Shown here in pieces: positions 37,836 to 49,755 of a DNA stretch of 64,000 bases. How positions within the stretch are numbered: position 1 is the first letter of the stretch; every line of letters begins with the position of its first letter. The notes under the pieces are model-generated. The model had not been told where the DNA came from. It ran no database searches and was given only the letters and a program-made list of their open reading frames with translations. Source of the DNA: Cerrena zonata (taxonomy: Eukaryota; Basidiomycota; Agaricomycetes; Polyporales; Cerrenaceae); contig JASBNA010000011.1 of assembly GCA_038087015.1 (NCBI GenBank), forward strand, positions 62,001-126,000, read 5' to 3'. The position numbers and the translations under genes are program-made.

Positions 37836-39714
37836 TCACAACTCCTTCTTCAACTTCTCTGCGGCTAACGTAGCAGCCACATCTCCCAGGGGCTGGCCGA
37901 CCTTGACTTTCTGTCCCTCCTTGATCGTAAACGTGAAGTCTTTCGGAGCTTCGAATACAAGTACAATGGTACTGCCTAAGCAGAATCCACCCATCTCTTG
38001 GGCTTTGGTTAGAGGTTGTCCGTTGAGGACAGGTGAGGCGTGAGAGTATACAGCCTCAGTATATGTTCCGAGGGGATGGTTTCGGTGTGAGCCTACATTC
38101 GTTCTGAGATCCTAGGGATGGAGAAATGGAGGTTTGAGTATGAATCAAGATTGCACAAGGTTAACATACCTTGTCAAAGTTGATGCGAATGCTACCAACA
38201 TTGGTAGCACCAACGGGTACCATACTGAAGAAACCATATCTCCAACGACCGAGCAGAGCCACACGTTCGTTGAGAACGAACAAGTTCTCCAGCCGTCTAG
38301 CCATCCAAGGCGAGACGGAGAACAAATCGCCTGAAGAATAATATCATTATCTGTGAACTAGGCTTTAAGATATATAAAGTGCTTACCAACGAAATGCCTT
38401 CTTTTCTCGACAACCCACGCAGTAGGACTGTGGAATCGATGGTAGTCACCAGGTGCCAGATAAATTACCGTAAAGAATAGTGCATGATCAGGCTTGATAT
38501 CAGTTCCACTGCCGCTAAGTCTTCTTCCCAATGACGGTCGGACACCCATCTCAGCAGCAACACCAGCATGTCTTGCAACAGTTTCCGCATCGTACGAGGT
38601 TTCTTCGGGCAAAGAGGCGTCCACCCGCTCTCCGAACTTGTGTGATACCGGAGTTGACTCTGCGTCTCCTGTAGAACTATCTTGCGATGGCGGGGCACTA
38701 TCCGTTGGTGATCCAGGTGTCCCAGTCCCCAATAGTTCATTCAGTGTATACTCGATACCGTTTATTTCAGCGAAATGCTTGTCTTCCACCTCTGCCAATT
38801 CACGGGCAGGGAAATTGACCGGTGTGCTGGGTGGTGAGGCTGGTGTCTCGACACCTAGCAGAGCATCAAGCGAGTAGGTGCTGCCCTTTACTTGTTCCAC
38901 CCGTCCACCGGTGACGGTACCGAAGTGTAGAATTCGACCATCCGCAGGGCTCACCTATAGTTTGGAGTTTAGATTGAGGCGGAGGTCATAGCGTCACAAT
39001 AAAGGTAGAATCACACACCAGAATGGTATTGCCAGCAGGCCGTACACCATCTTTAAGCTTTCGGTAGAAAAAGTCACCCAGACTCTTATAGGTTTTCAAG
39101 TCCGAGTGTTCAAGCTCGTCCAAGTTGCATCCAAAGACCCATGAATAGAGCTTGAACCCAACAGGTCTACACCAAACAGGAAGTTCTAGAGAGTTTAAGT
39201 ACCCCCACAGTCGAGACATGTTTCTGAGGGGGAGTGCACCAATGACATAGACCTATACATGATCAATCTCATACACGTCGTACGACATGTAGACAACTGT
39301 ACATACCTGCCAGGGACCTTTCAGCTTGACAACTTCACGACCGTTCTCATCTACGTGGACCTCTTTGTCTGTAAGTCTTTTGCGCCATTGCATCATGAGA
39401 AGGAGGAGCGCTCCCGCAGCAAGAGGAAGAGGGTACCACTTTGTAGGTGTTTCCTGCCATGCCCGTGCCAGTCGTTCTAGAAAGCAACATATTGATTTAA
39501 AATGCTGGCAAGGTTAAGACATAAAAGGCGTACGATGGAGTGGTGTGTCTTTGCCACCAAACGAACCAGGGGGTGGCTGTTGAGTCGAGTATGGCCGGTG
39601 ACCCGTCCAACGAAGCAGCCGTCGTGGAATGACAAGCTTCAGGCGGTTCGAGACATCGTAAATACCCATTCGTGGTTGCAAAGGACGACTTGTAAGCGTT
39701 CTTGCAACTAGCAT
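37836..39714 (-). CDS. PSD1: Phosphatidylserine decarboxylase, mitochondrial type
   Basis: Start at 39714, stop at 37836; about six exons with phase-matched joins. The N-terminus [20 protein letters not shown] is Arg-rich without acidic residues, as in a mitochondrial presequence. A membrane helix ([17 protein letters not shown]) follows, then [20 protein letters not shown]. Family blocks: [79 protein letters not shown] and the autocleavage site [16 protein letters not shown] (LGST; the Ser becomes the pyruvoyl group). Reaction: phosphatidylserine to phosphatidylethanolamine at the inner mitochondrial membrane. Between the VKG block and the HALFF block lies a Ser/Pro-rich insert of about 130 residues with a second [12 protein letters not shown] copy, a region known to vary among fungal PSD1 proteins. 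Confidence 0.93.
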
Positions 39715-40783
39715 GTAGTCATAAAGGCGTAAGGAGTGTGCTGTAACGTTGTGTGTATCAAAGTTTGACGACTAGTAAATAATGAAATAATATGTCAATA
39801 TTCAAGCGAGGGTCGCATACTAGCACTCTCGCACGTGTTTGTTTATTTAGAATGTCGATCCTTCCAGCGATCGCGTCGCAGTATAGAGTGCGATGGAAAT
39901 TGCTTCCCAAGTTTATTTTCTCAAATACCAAAGAATGGTAAAAGTACAATTCATCGGGGAGTGGTTTGTATTTAAAAAGTCCGTTCACATTGTAACTACC
40001 TAATTCAAATTCAAAACGTAAACTACCTAATACTAGAGCGTCACAAGAGAAAATACAAAGCGTGTTAGATATCAAGCACGAGATCACTATTTATAATGAA
40101 TGAAACATATATGTACTACTCTTTTAACCTTTTGAACAGTCGGTGAACGAAGCATGAATAACCAAAACTTGGAATCACCGTCCTGGCCGAGTTAGAACCT
40201 TGAACCTTGAACCGAAAAGCACTGGGAATTTAGGGTAGACAATAGCGTCGTGGCGGATATAACGTTAAAGATAATTGGGTAAATCAGAGCGAGGCGTGAG
40301 ATATGAGCAGGACGGGTGATAGGGAGATGCGGAGTTGGATGGAAGTGATGTTGAGAGGAAATGCGAGTGTGGTATAAATATGGCAGCGAGATTGATAGCA
40401 GGATTCGACAGATTGTAGCATAACGAGGTCGTCACGAAAATGGGCAGAGAGGCGTTAAATGGTGTTTTTGTGCCAGTTGACACAACTAAACACAAAGCGA
40501 ATGCGAGTGAGGAGTAATAGACCACTACGGTCACCGCGTTTGACTTCGTGACTCGAGTTTAAGATTGGGTCTGTATTCGCTCTCAGGTGCGTCGTGGATT
40601 GTGGGATTCGATTCTAGCCTGTGCAACATACTAGTAATCAGCGCCAGTTAGAACATTTTCTCATGCCCAGTCAAGAGTAAGAAACAGGAAGTAACCTTCG
40701 CCTTCCTGAACACAAAACAATGACAAGAACGGGGCGGGGCGGAGCGGACAGGGATTACAAGAGAACTGAGTCAGAAAGGACAC
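39715..40783. other. Intergenic, no gene seen
   Basis: 1.07 kb between the start of PSD1 and the stop of the UNC-93-like gene, both on minus. AT-rich near 39760-40110, with no convincing frame. It should hold the PSD1 promoter and the 3' end of the transporter gene. Confidence 0.4.
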
Positions 40784-43069
40784 CTACCGCATCTCATCCA
40801 TTTCCGTATAGTCTCGTACACGCATATGAATCATGGGGAGTGAACCAAGTAATCCAGCAAGTAAAAGGGCCCATGTTGAAATGAACATATTCATATACCT
40901 GGCGAGTATAAACATCAGCATTCTTGAACGCCGTCTACATATATAGGAATGTCAGGAAAGGGGGGCTTACGGGATTCCGACAGCATCAGCTCTCCACACG
41001 CCAGCAGCACCGGCTGACTGTATAGACTTGTCTATCAGAAGGAGAAAAGACGATTAGAGTTTGCCTTCGAGAAGAGAAGAAATCATATGCCAAAAGCACA
41101 CGACATGAAGAAAGAAGCGAGTTGGCGTAGAATGTCGGTCTTACGCTTTCAGGGTAATAGTACCGAATACAATGGGATGACTTACAAAAACCGGTAAAGT
41201 GAGCCAACTTGCCAGGATCGTTTGACATGGCACCCATAAGCCAATATGCGCACGTCTGCCACATTGCATCGAGAAGACCACAAACGATGTAGAAGAGAAC
41301 TCGGCCGATGTACGCATGATCGAAGATGTCTATACGGGCTTCCGGTTCTTCCACGGTTTCCCGTGTATATTGTCTAATGAAAGTGGTATATGAGAACTCA
41401 AATCAGTTCGAAAAAAATATTACAAGACGCACTTTTGGTAGAAGAAAGCCCATATGTGAACGACGAGGACCATTACCAGAAGGACACACCAGCCAGAGAA
41501 TGCGCGAACGCGTCTGCTGAGGCCCCTCTGGTCAAGCAAGAACCCCATACATACTGAACCAATGATCTGGGCAAGCCAATAAACGAGGTTATTCAACGAC
41601 CGAGTCCGAATGTTAAACAGGGCTGCATTGAAATCGTTGAATTCTGGGAAGCCAGATTACCGTTTTCGTTTTAGCTTCCTTTTGGAGATATGTCGCGGAA
41701 ATGAAAAAGGTACTGACGCCAAGTATAAAACCAATTACTTGCAAAGAACATCGGGAATAGCAAAACGATGTACGGATCTGTCTTGAGCGCAACCCAAAGG
41801 CCCCAGAACTCCGTTCGCCATGATGGATGTCTCGGGGCGGTGACTTTCGAGCCGTCATTTCGCACCATCTTGTTTGGATCCGCCATTAAAAAGGGAATAG
41901 CGACCCCCATACTTGTCAAGATGAGGAAACCAATCTGATGATGAGAAAAAAGCAAGCCCACATTTAATCACCGAGTCTAGTAAGCGCATAAATGAGGATG
42001 CAGTGAGACGTACATAGGTACCATTGTCAACTGCGGGTTGTCAATACGGAATGGAGGTTGTCAGTGTGAGAGATGGTGGCGAGCGGTGGCGACAATGTCG
42101 ATCTCTCACCTTGATTTGCCTGAAAAATGCCCAAACAGTAACAATGTAAGTAAGCACATATCTTAGACCGCTCCAAAAAAGTGAAACATACCGTGCTATG
42201 CCAATTCCGACCGAGAGATACGGATGCGCCGACGACACTCCCCAAGTTAAAAACGGACCAGAAAATACCAATGAACTTTCCCTTTTCTTGCTCAGTGGGA
42301 TAACCTAACATGAGTGAACCCTGGGCTGTCCAGAGCATACCAGCGCAGATGCCAAGTATAGCACCCGCTCCAATCACGAACCCTTCGGCATGGGGGTGGA
42401 TGTTTACTACGCTATTTGCGAATCCAAAAATGATAAGAGGCTTCGTTCGATCAGACAGAAATCAGGGACGTACAGATATGAAGCAATGTAAAGAGCGTAT
42501 CCTATGCTTCCTAAAAGCAAAGTAAGTCGTGAACCAAGGACATTATTGATCGAGCTACAAAACCAAATACGTCGTAAGTAATGAACTAATAAGATATTCA
42601 ATCCGCACGAGTGAGAGCGCTTGTAATAATCATGTTCTCGATGAACGAATCAAGAATATGAAGAGGGCCATAAGCCAGACGGATGCTACAAACTCCCAGA
42701 AGTATGCACGTATGTTTTACAAGGCTTTCAGAAAGAAGATAATAATTAAATCACGTACCCAGCGAAGAATGCAAAGAATGCAAACGTCGAATACAGCGCC
42801 GAGTTTGCATTAGCACTCGTCGTCGGATCGAGTTGACCTCCGCCTCCCAAACCATTTAACGCGTTAAAGAGACCGGGGCACATGAAGCAGACAAATCCGA
42901 GGAGCCACACTTGGACGACAGGGTTGTAGTAGAAACCCTTGATTCCGCGTCTTGAGGGACGATATTGTTGCTCTATAGAACCTGAACCTAGGTCGCTGTT
43001 ACCAGAGCCTTCGGTACCAGTGCCAATGTCTCTCTCGACGCCATAACGCTTCTCGATTGCGTTGGACAT
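40784..43069 (-). CDS. UNC-93-like membrane protein (MFS fold), intact copy
   Basis: Start 43069 (MSNAIEKRYGVERDIGTGTE), stop 40784; about ten exons. A soluble N-terminus of about 45 residues leads to YYNPVVQVWLLGFVCFMCPG and LFNALNGLGGGGQLD, the UNC-93 family opening. Later come LTLLLGSIGYALYIASYL, FVIGAGAILGICAGMLWTAQ, GKFIGIFWSVFNLGSVVGAS, IGFLILTSMGVAIPFLMADP, DPYIVLLFPMFFASNWFYTW, SLNNLVYWLAQIIGSVCMGF, VLFYIVCGLLDAMWQTCAYW and a last span FISTWALLLAGLLGSLPMIH. Eleven or twelve spans fit. Fungal members are plasma-membrane or vacuolar proteins of unknown substrate. A close paralogue lies at 58.1-60.8 kb on the opposite strand. The upstream region is a long pyrimidine tract on the coding strand. 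Confidence 0.88.
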
Positions 43070-43120
43070 GGTGGACGCTGCGGCAGGCTGCCTCGCTTTT
43101 CAGCAGAAAGCTGAAAAGAG

Positions 43121-43216
43121 GCAGAGGGACGCAAAGATAGAAGGGGAAGGGAGTGAAGACGGAGAGGAGGGGAGGGGGACGGAGGGAAGGGAGAAATAAA
43201 GGGAGAGTCGGAGAGG
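43121..43216 (-). promoter_or_regulatory. Pyrimidine-rich tract upstream of the UNC-93-like gene
   Basis: About 95 bases that are almost purely A/G on plus (so C/T on the coding minus strand), ending some 50 bp before the ATG at 43069. Long CT tracts just upstream of transcription starts are typical of strongly expressed fungal genes. No sequence-specific site recognised in it. Confidence 0.5.
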
Positions 43217-44336
43217 TGATATGCATTGATCATTCTAGTAGCCTCACTGCCTAGGCGGTAGGTCACGTATCTCGGTCACGGGTACCCGGTCTGAGGCGTG
43301 CATTTCTTGTACATTTCCAATCCTTCAGTGTGTTTGAGCTTCTTAATCCTTTCTAAAGATATATCCACTAGCTTCGTGCCATGCATGCGAGGCAAAATAG
43401 CGCAAGATTACCTTCGCTGCGTCCGCTCGTACCACACCTTCCATCTTGGGCGCCCCGAAGTCCATTAAATATTTCCCAGGTGGACGATAGAATCTTCCTG
43501 TCCGTTGTCTTGGCACTTCTGTGACATTTACAACCGTTGGGATCACCTCAAAACTTGCTTACAAGCATAGATTGACTTGTCCGAGTCGCTGTTCCGATCT
43601 TTGGCATGGAAGTTTGTGGTGTACTCAGGACAGTCAAGGTTCACGCACGCGACCCTTTGAGTACCAATCTCAGTACCGATATCACTATAGTTTAACAAGG
43701 AGGCGGTACGCACAACATCGCGTTGGACGTCATTGATTTATCTATGACATCGTTCCGCTCATCCCAAAACCACCTGGGACTCAGACTCTGTTCCCCCCTC
43801 AATGACATCTATCATGCTCTATCACGCAGTCACCTACCCTTTTGAAGTCAACTCAATTGCAATCTCAAAGTTGTAAATCAGATGTAAACGTGGACCTGGA
43901 TGGAGCTGATAACTATGAAATCATGAGATATGCATCAGCTCGGAGTAGCACGAGTACGTGTCACTTCGAATAAACTTGTCGATTTGAATATTATGGAGTA
44001 CATTTCATTGCGTCATAGCACTTTGCACTGCTGTCCGATAAGAACCCATCAATTTTTCACGATGCAAAAGGAAAAAACGTAGGTTTGTAGTCACACTGAG
44101 TAAGTAATAGGATGACATCAACATTTCGTAAAGGTAGCAGATCATATACAATTCAGTAGAATAGCGTAAGGTCTGCAATCGTTCGAGACAAAAAGCGAAT
44201 CAAAAAAACAACACAGAAACGAATTGAGAAGGGGTCATCAACAGCGAAGAGTAAGTAATCCTACACACAGTCGACATGCCCGATCCGAAAAAAAGGGAAG
44301 ATCATACTCTATAAGGGAACCTCCACATCATCATGT
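43217..44336. other. Intergenic with a possible small minus-strand gene
   Basis: On the minus strand, exons at about 43560-43640, 43405-43535 and 43275-43355 can be joined with GT-AG introns in phase to a product ending in RIKKLKHTEGLEMYKKCTPQ (then TGYP and a stop). No family is recognised and a different frame of the middle exon is also open, so I do not list it as a gene. The rest (43760-44336) shows nothing. Confidence 0.25.
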
Positions 44337-45037
44337 TTACTCAGAGGCGGCGGCGACACGCTCACGGAGCGAGTCAGCAGAAGCGCTCGCTTGAGGGCCT
44401 GCGTTGCGGTCAAGGCTAACGAAAACTGGTCGAACGACAGCAGAGTAGACTTTCTCAGCACCCTATGACGCAATCCTTGAATTTAGCATCACGCCATTTC
44501 GACGGAAAATATGAAGCACCTACGCGGAAAGCAGGAAGTTGGAGGTAGAGGATGAAGAGGGTCTTGCAAGCGAAATACCAAGGGAAATAGTACAGCACTG
44601 CCCTCAACGCGAAGCTCTCGGTGAAGTTGAAGAAACCGAAGACGACCCAGTATGTCAACCACTGAACGTCATCATTGTGACCAGGAGTCTCGAGGGCCTT
44701 GACGGAAAGATAGGCGGGGAGCGCCCAACCGAGCAAATTGGAGATGGGGGAAGCAAACGCGTTGATGGAGTGTAACACGATAAGGAGAACGAGAGCACCG
44801 AGGAAGGCGTAGCTCTTGGGCACTTGAGTGCGTTGTTCGAAAGTGTTCAAAAGGGGATATTTGGTGAGCTATGACAGAGGTCGTGTGAGTAGACATGGTC
44901 ATGACGTAGATACGCCCAGCTGCCACGCGAAGCGTTTTGCTACACACCTCCTTGTCAAGTTGGCTAACGTAGTAGTTGGCCTTATCTTGAGCCTGCTGGA
45001 AAGCAGGGTGTTGCTGAACTTTTTGGGTGGCGGACAT
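44337..45037 (-). CDS. YOP1: ER-shaping reticulon-like protein (TB2/DP1/HVA22 family)
   Basis: Start 45037 (MSATQKVQQHPAFQQAQDKA), stop 44337; three exons. The first exon ends SQLDKE and joins LTKYPLLNTFEQRTQVPKSY, the family N-terminus. Two hydrophobic hairpins follow: YAFLGALVLLIVLHSINAFA with ISNLLGWALPAYLSVKALE, then WLTYWVVFGFFNFTESFALR with VLYYFPWYFACKTLFILYLQ. A short amphipathic tail closes the protein (GAEKVYSAVVRPVF, ending VAAASE). Family members wedge into the outer leaflet and form ER tubules together with reticulons and Sey1/atlastin. Length (about 175 residues) is normal. It is head-to-head with OST5, another ER membrane gene, 339 bp away. Confidence 0.93.
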
Positions 45038-45376
45038 CTGGAAAAAGTAGAGTTATTTGTTAATGTGAATGTACGTGGCGACACGGTGCCGAGGGAAGAC
45101 AACGGTTTTTTTGCAATGCTACAAGCGACATACCTTGCAATAGAATAAAACCCTGTGGGAGATAGATTAACGAAGGGGTCGTAGAAGAGGAAAAGGTAGG
45201 TGTTGACGAGGGACGGATGTTGCGTGGTTGATATGGGAGGATTTGATGACGCGTGTTTGGAGGGAGTGCCATAGACTTTGCTTACGTCAGCCCAGTTGCC
45301 TAGTCCGGCCTGTCCCGGTCTTCGACTCGAGTGCCACGCCGATCGTTTCAAAGACTAACAATCACACTACTCAACC
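45038..45376. promoter_or_regulatory. Shared promoter of YOP1 and OST5 with a CRE-like site
   Basis: 339 bp between divergent starts of two ER-membrane genes. TTACGTCA lies at 45282-45289, 88 bp from the OST5 ATG; its complement TGACGTAA is a CRE/ATF-type bZIP half palindrome, related to but not identical with UPR elements (TGACGTGG). Co-regulation of the two genes is inference. Confidence 0.4.
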
Positions 45377-45843
45377 ATGGCCGACTACGAGTCCATTCAG
45401 GTGAGGACGGATTGCCAGTGACCTTGTATTCACGTTCTCTGACATTGAGCTATGTATCATTCATCTATAGGCCCTTCACAAGGCGATTCCGCCATTCTCG
45501 CCATACATCGCGGTCGGACTGTTGCCTTACATTGCTTTCTTCCTTCTCGTGGCAACATTCGGATTGACGTTCTACTTCTCCACGTCAGTACTTATTCATC
45601 CAGCTCGTATCTTGATGGTCTAGCATAAATTCCGCAGCACAAAACCTGTGTCTATCCCATGAGGCGGACTACCATTAGCTTTCCTCTACCCGACCCATAT
45701 AACCCTTGCTGACTCTTTCCTATCCTTACAGACTTCCAAAAGACACCATCCCTATCCGGGAAGCCTCGGTTGCTACCCTCGCTAGTGTCCTAGGCGGATT
45801 TGGTGTCGTAGCGCTCTTCTGCTCAGTTGGTGTATACGTGTAG
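45377..45843 (+). CDS. OST5: Oligosaccharyltransferase subunit OST5
   Basis: Three exons with checked phase: 45377-45400 (24 nt), 45471-45583 and 45732-45843; 82 residues, the usual size of Ost5. Sequence starts MADYESIQALHKAIPPFSPY. It has two membrane helices, about residues 20-42 (YIAVGLLPYIAFFLLVATFG) and 62-80 (SVATLASVLGGFGVVALFCS), joined by a short loop LPKDTIPIREA. Ost5 is a small subunit of the ER oligosaccharyltransferase complex that transfers the lipid-linked glycan to Asn residues. It faces RPA12 tail to tail with only 84 bp between stops. Confidence 0.85.
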
Positions 45844-45927
45844 TCGCTACTGGCTGGTCCTGGTTTGCAATATACCCCTCCTCGCAGGATAGTGCATTCG
45901 TGATGATTGAAGCAATGGCTCGCATTT

Positions 45928-46601
45928 CTAGTTGTTGACACGCCAGCCAAATTTACATTTGACGCACTGCAGTGAAGAAAAAAGCTTGTGAGCAAACGGG
46001 TGCGAATGAAGAAGCAAAACAAGCGTACAGTATAGAAAATAGTTGAACCTTCGTCGGCACTCCTCAGCTACATGACATATAAGACTTTCAATAAATCGGA
46101 CGGCTATAATAATGGTGCTTACCTGCATCTCCTTGGAGAACGCTTCTGTATGACCACACTGTGGGCATAACTCTGTTACCTAGACGCATCGTAAATGACT
46201 GAGTAAGACTAAAGCGAGAGAAAATCGAGAGACGTACCCTGAGCAAAGCGTCATCACTTTCATGGACCTTCGTTTGTGTTTTGCGCTTCTGGGCTAGAGC
46301 TGAAGGGAAAGCGTCTGGATGGGACCGGGTAATAATCTCGATGTTTTCGTATGCTGCAGCAATGAATCATATAACTATGAGTTATTTCGAGTACACTTCA
46401 CGACATTACTTACAACTAGCGGGTTCTTTGTGCCCACATTGTTCGCACTTGACCTCGGCCTCGTTCTCTTGAGGCAAGTTGAGGAGAGTTCCGCAATCCG
46501 GACAGAAGAGTAAAGCACCTGTAAAACAATCTGAGTAAGTTTATCGTCCCAAATTCCTTGGAGAAAGGAGTCTCACCGATTTTCGTGGCTAGCCTGGGCA
46601 T
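45928..46601 (-). CDS. RPA12: RNA polymerase I subunit RPA12 (A12.2)
   Basis: Six exons, all in phase: 46577-46601, 46414-46518, 46238-46353, 46123-46179, 46029-46067 and 45928-45966; 126 residues, the same size as yeast A12.2. The N-terminal zinc ribbon is LLFCPDCGTLLNLP with VKCEQCGHKEP. The C-terminal ribbon is ELCPQCGHTEAF with CVKCKFGWRVNN at the end, and LRSADEGSTIFYT carries the TFIIS-like acidic hairpin (Asp-Glu) used for RNA cleavage. The linker YENIEIITRSHPDAFPSALA plus QKRKTQTKVHE is diagnostic for A12 rather than B12.6 or C11. It acts in rRNA transcription in the nucleolus: transcript cleavage, proofreading and termination. It is divergent from the aminopeptidase gene (276 bp). 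Confidence 0.93.
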
Positions 46602-46877
46602 AGTCGACTTCACCTTGAACTAAATATTGACAAGTCCGTTCAGCCTCGAGCATCCTCAACTTCTCTCTGAAATTACCGAGTTTCCCACGATATCTACCCC
46701 TTATTTTCGATCGAATGTGATCGTGCATGTGTATATGAGCGCCTAGATCTCCACTCCACAAGGAACCTGAGATGCTATTGGTAGCTCGGAGATCCGTGAA
46801 AGATCATCTGGGGGTGTTGCTTCACCGTCTTCACGACTTTTCTTTCGTCTTTCATTTGTAGAAACTTATTGACGAAG

Positions 46878-49500
46878 ATGGTCAAACCCGTCTCAGACGT
46901 AGATCCGGTAACCCAAGCCAACTACCTCCAGATTACTTCGGAGCACGTTCATTTCGATTGGACGATTGACTACGATGCGAAGTTCATCTCTGGTTCTGCG
47001 ACACATACTTTGGTCGTCCAGGAGGATGGTCTTTCAGAGGTCGTGTGAGCAGTCAAACTTATGTCTGCAGCAACGAGATCCTAAATCGTGTTCTTCGTCG
47101 TTAGACTAGACACTCATTCTCTCGATCTTGGAAAGGTCGAGGTTGAAGGTAAACAAGTAGAGGTATGATACCTACCTAGCATCCTTGAGATTTATTTACT
47201 CGACAACGATTCAATAGTATACACTCGGAACACTCCACACCGTGATGGGTTCGGCCCTCCATATCCCACTTCCTGCTGGTCTTAAGACCGGAGCCAAAGT
47301 GACCGTAGTCACTCATTATAAGACTACCAAGGGGGGTGTTGCTCTGCAATTTCTTGATAAAGAGTGAGTGCAGTGTCTATATGAAAATTGCGACCCTAAC
47401 ATTATGATGCTTGCTCACACAGACAAACTCAGGGCAAGACATTCCCGTGTTTATTCAGTCAATGTCAACCGATTTATGCACGTAGCTTGGCTCCCTTGCA
47501 AGACACGCCTGCAGCAAAGATTGTAAGTATCAGACTAATTGCATATTCGTATCGGCTGAACTAAACTGCTACAGACGTACACGGCTAGTGTGAAATCTGT
47601 ATTACCCGTTCTGCTATCCGCTATTCGAGAATCTCCGGCATCCACTGGCCCTCCTCATGGCGGCAAAGAAATCGGAAAAGAGGTCGTCACATACACTTAC
47701 AAGCAAGTGGGTATTTTCACGTATCCGCGGCCTGCTTGTTGCTCAACTGAATATATTAGCCCATTCCGATCCCAACATATCTCATTGCTATCGCCGGTGG
47801 TAACTTCAGATACCGTGAATTCCCCAAACCTGAAGGCAAAGAGTGGACTAGTGGTATTTGGGCCGAACCTGAGCTCATCGATGCTGCTTATTGGGAGTTT
47901 GAGGTTGATACAACAAGGTTCGTGTTACCACTGATTATATACCACGGACACTCATTAATATATACACTGAATACAGGTTCTTGGCAACTGAGGAGACGAT
48001 TGTACCACCATACAGATTTGGTGTATACGATTTGCTGGTATTGCCTCCTTCATTCCCGTACGGTGGTATGGAAAATGCTTGCCTCTCGTTCTTGACACCC
48101 AGTTCGTAGCGTTTATATTCTGATGACCCATGGAGCTTATTTCAGCCATCCGCTCTAGCACTTCTCGCTGGAGATCGCACCCTGACTGATGTTGTGGTCC
48201 ACGAACTTACCCACTCATGGTTCGGCAATGGAGTCACGTAAGTCACTACTTTCCAATCGCATTAGTTTGATCCTTGTGGCTCACGACATCATCTGCGGCT
48301 AGTCAAGCACATAGCACTCACTTTTGGCTCAACGAAGGTTTCACGACATACATGGAACGCGTGCTCCTCAAGGTCTTACGCGGTGAAGCCGAGCGTGGAT
48401 TCTCTTTCATCATCGGATACAAAGCATTGCAAGATGATCTGAAGCGCTATGAGAATCAACCTAGGTATCAACGCTTGGTCATCGATTTCGAAATAGGCGA
48501 GGATCCCGATGAGGCTTACAGTCGGGTCCCATACGACAAGGGTGCAAACTTCTTGCTGTACTTGGGTATGTAATTTTTTCCCTCTCATTTTCGCATATGT
48601 TTAATTGGCCTTCAGAACGTCTCCTTGGTGGTCTGGATGTCTTCCTGGCTTATATCAACAACTACGTCAACACCTTCATGGGCAAGAGTATCACGACTTG
48701 GCAGTGGAAAGACCATCTTTACGAATACTTCAAGAACAATGGCGGCGATGAGAAGATTAAGCTCCTTGATAGTGTTGACTGGGACGTAAGGATTTTTTAC
48801 ACCCTTCGGAATGTTACGCATTGACTAAGTTCCCTCCCTCGTATAGGCATGGTTCTACGGTGAAGGTTTGGAACTGCCAGTGAAATTAGAATATGATACA
48901 AGCTTGGCGAAACAGGCGTACGAGTTGGCTACACAATGGGATGCAGCCCGTTCTTCATCAGATTTGTCTCAGTTCTCAGCAGACGATATCAAGGATTTCA
49001 ACACCAATCAGATGAGTGAGTATATTGTTCGTCCGGTCAGACTCGATACTTTTTAACGATGTCTCTACAGTCGTCTTCCTGGAACGTCTAGAGGATGCTT
49101 ACGCTGCCCTTCCGTCTACTCACATCATACAAATGGGTAAACTCTATGGTATTTCTTCCACCCCCAATGTCGAAATCCGTCAACGATTCTTCGAACTCGC
49201 TCTCAAAGACCCTAAATCCGACGCCGCGAACGTCTTCGCCAAGGAGGCAGCGGAGTGGGTTGTAGGTCACGACGGAACCAACATCGTGAAGGGAAGGATG
49301 AAATTCTGCAGGCCTATCTTCAGGCTTGTGAACAAAGTCGACAAAGAGTTAGCTGTCAGCACCTTCACGAAAGAGAGGGAGAGCTTCCACCCAATTGCTC
49401 AGAAGCTGATTGAGAGAGTATGTCCTTCTTTGTTTTTGATGCGTCCTATTCGTGAGTTTTGAACTTATATTACCCTTTCTAGGATCTTGGATTGGTGTAG
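46878..49500 (+). CDS. LTA4H: Leukotriene-A4-hydrolase-type M1 aminopeptidase
   Basis: Start 46878 ([20 protein letters not shown]), stop 49498-49500; about 14 exons. The N-terminal beta domain is followed by the substrate motif [15 protein letters not shown], the zinc site [14 protein letters not shown] (HExxH) with the downstream glutamate in [12 protein letters not shown], and [13 protein letters not shown]. The C-terminal helical domain ends KDFNTNQM, then [33 protein letters not shown] and a small last exon DLGLV. Family enzymes are cytosolic zinc aminopeptidases with an additional epoxide-hydrolase activity in some members. The intron before the [11 protein letters not shown] exon uses an unusual GTTCGT donor. 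A diverged copy of the last large exon lies directly downstream (49756-50159). Confidence 0.92.
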
Positions 49501-49755
49501 GTGGTGTGTGGGTGCAATAGAAGAATAACAAGTGTACACATAAAAAAACAAGCATAGATCGATTCTTTCACAGCACTAAACTAAGGACCAGCTTCAGCAG
49601 CCCGACAAGCTACTTACCGTGATTGAGCACCTAGTGATGACGCATTCCTATTTTTCCAGGGCTTGCGCGAATGAGCGCATACTGGACTGCATGAAGAAAG
49701 ATACTTACCTTGGCTGATGGCATCATCGATTGACAGTATCACGATTACGTTCAAG

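Noticed and set aside
40265..40534. Minus-strand frame with a signal-peptide-like start
   Set aside because: It has no ATG at its start, the sequence is low-complexity T-rich, and it lies just 5' of other intergenic DNA without splice support.
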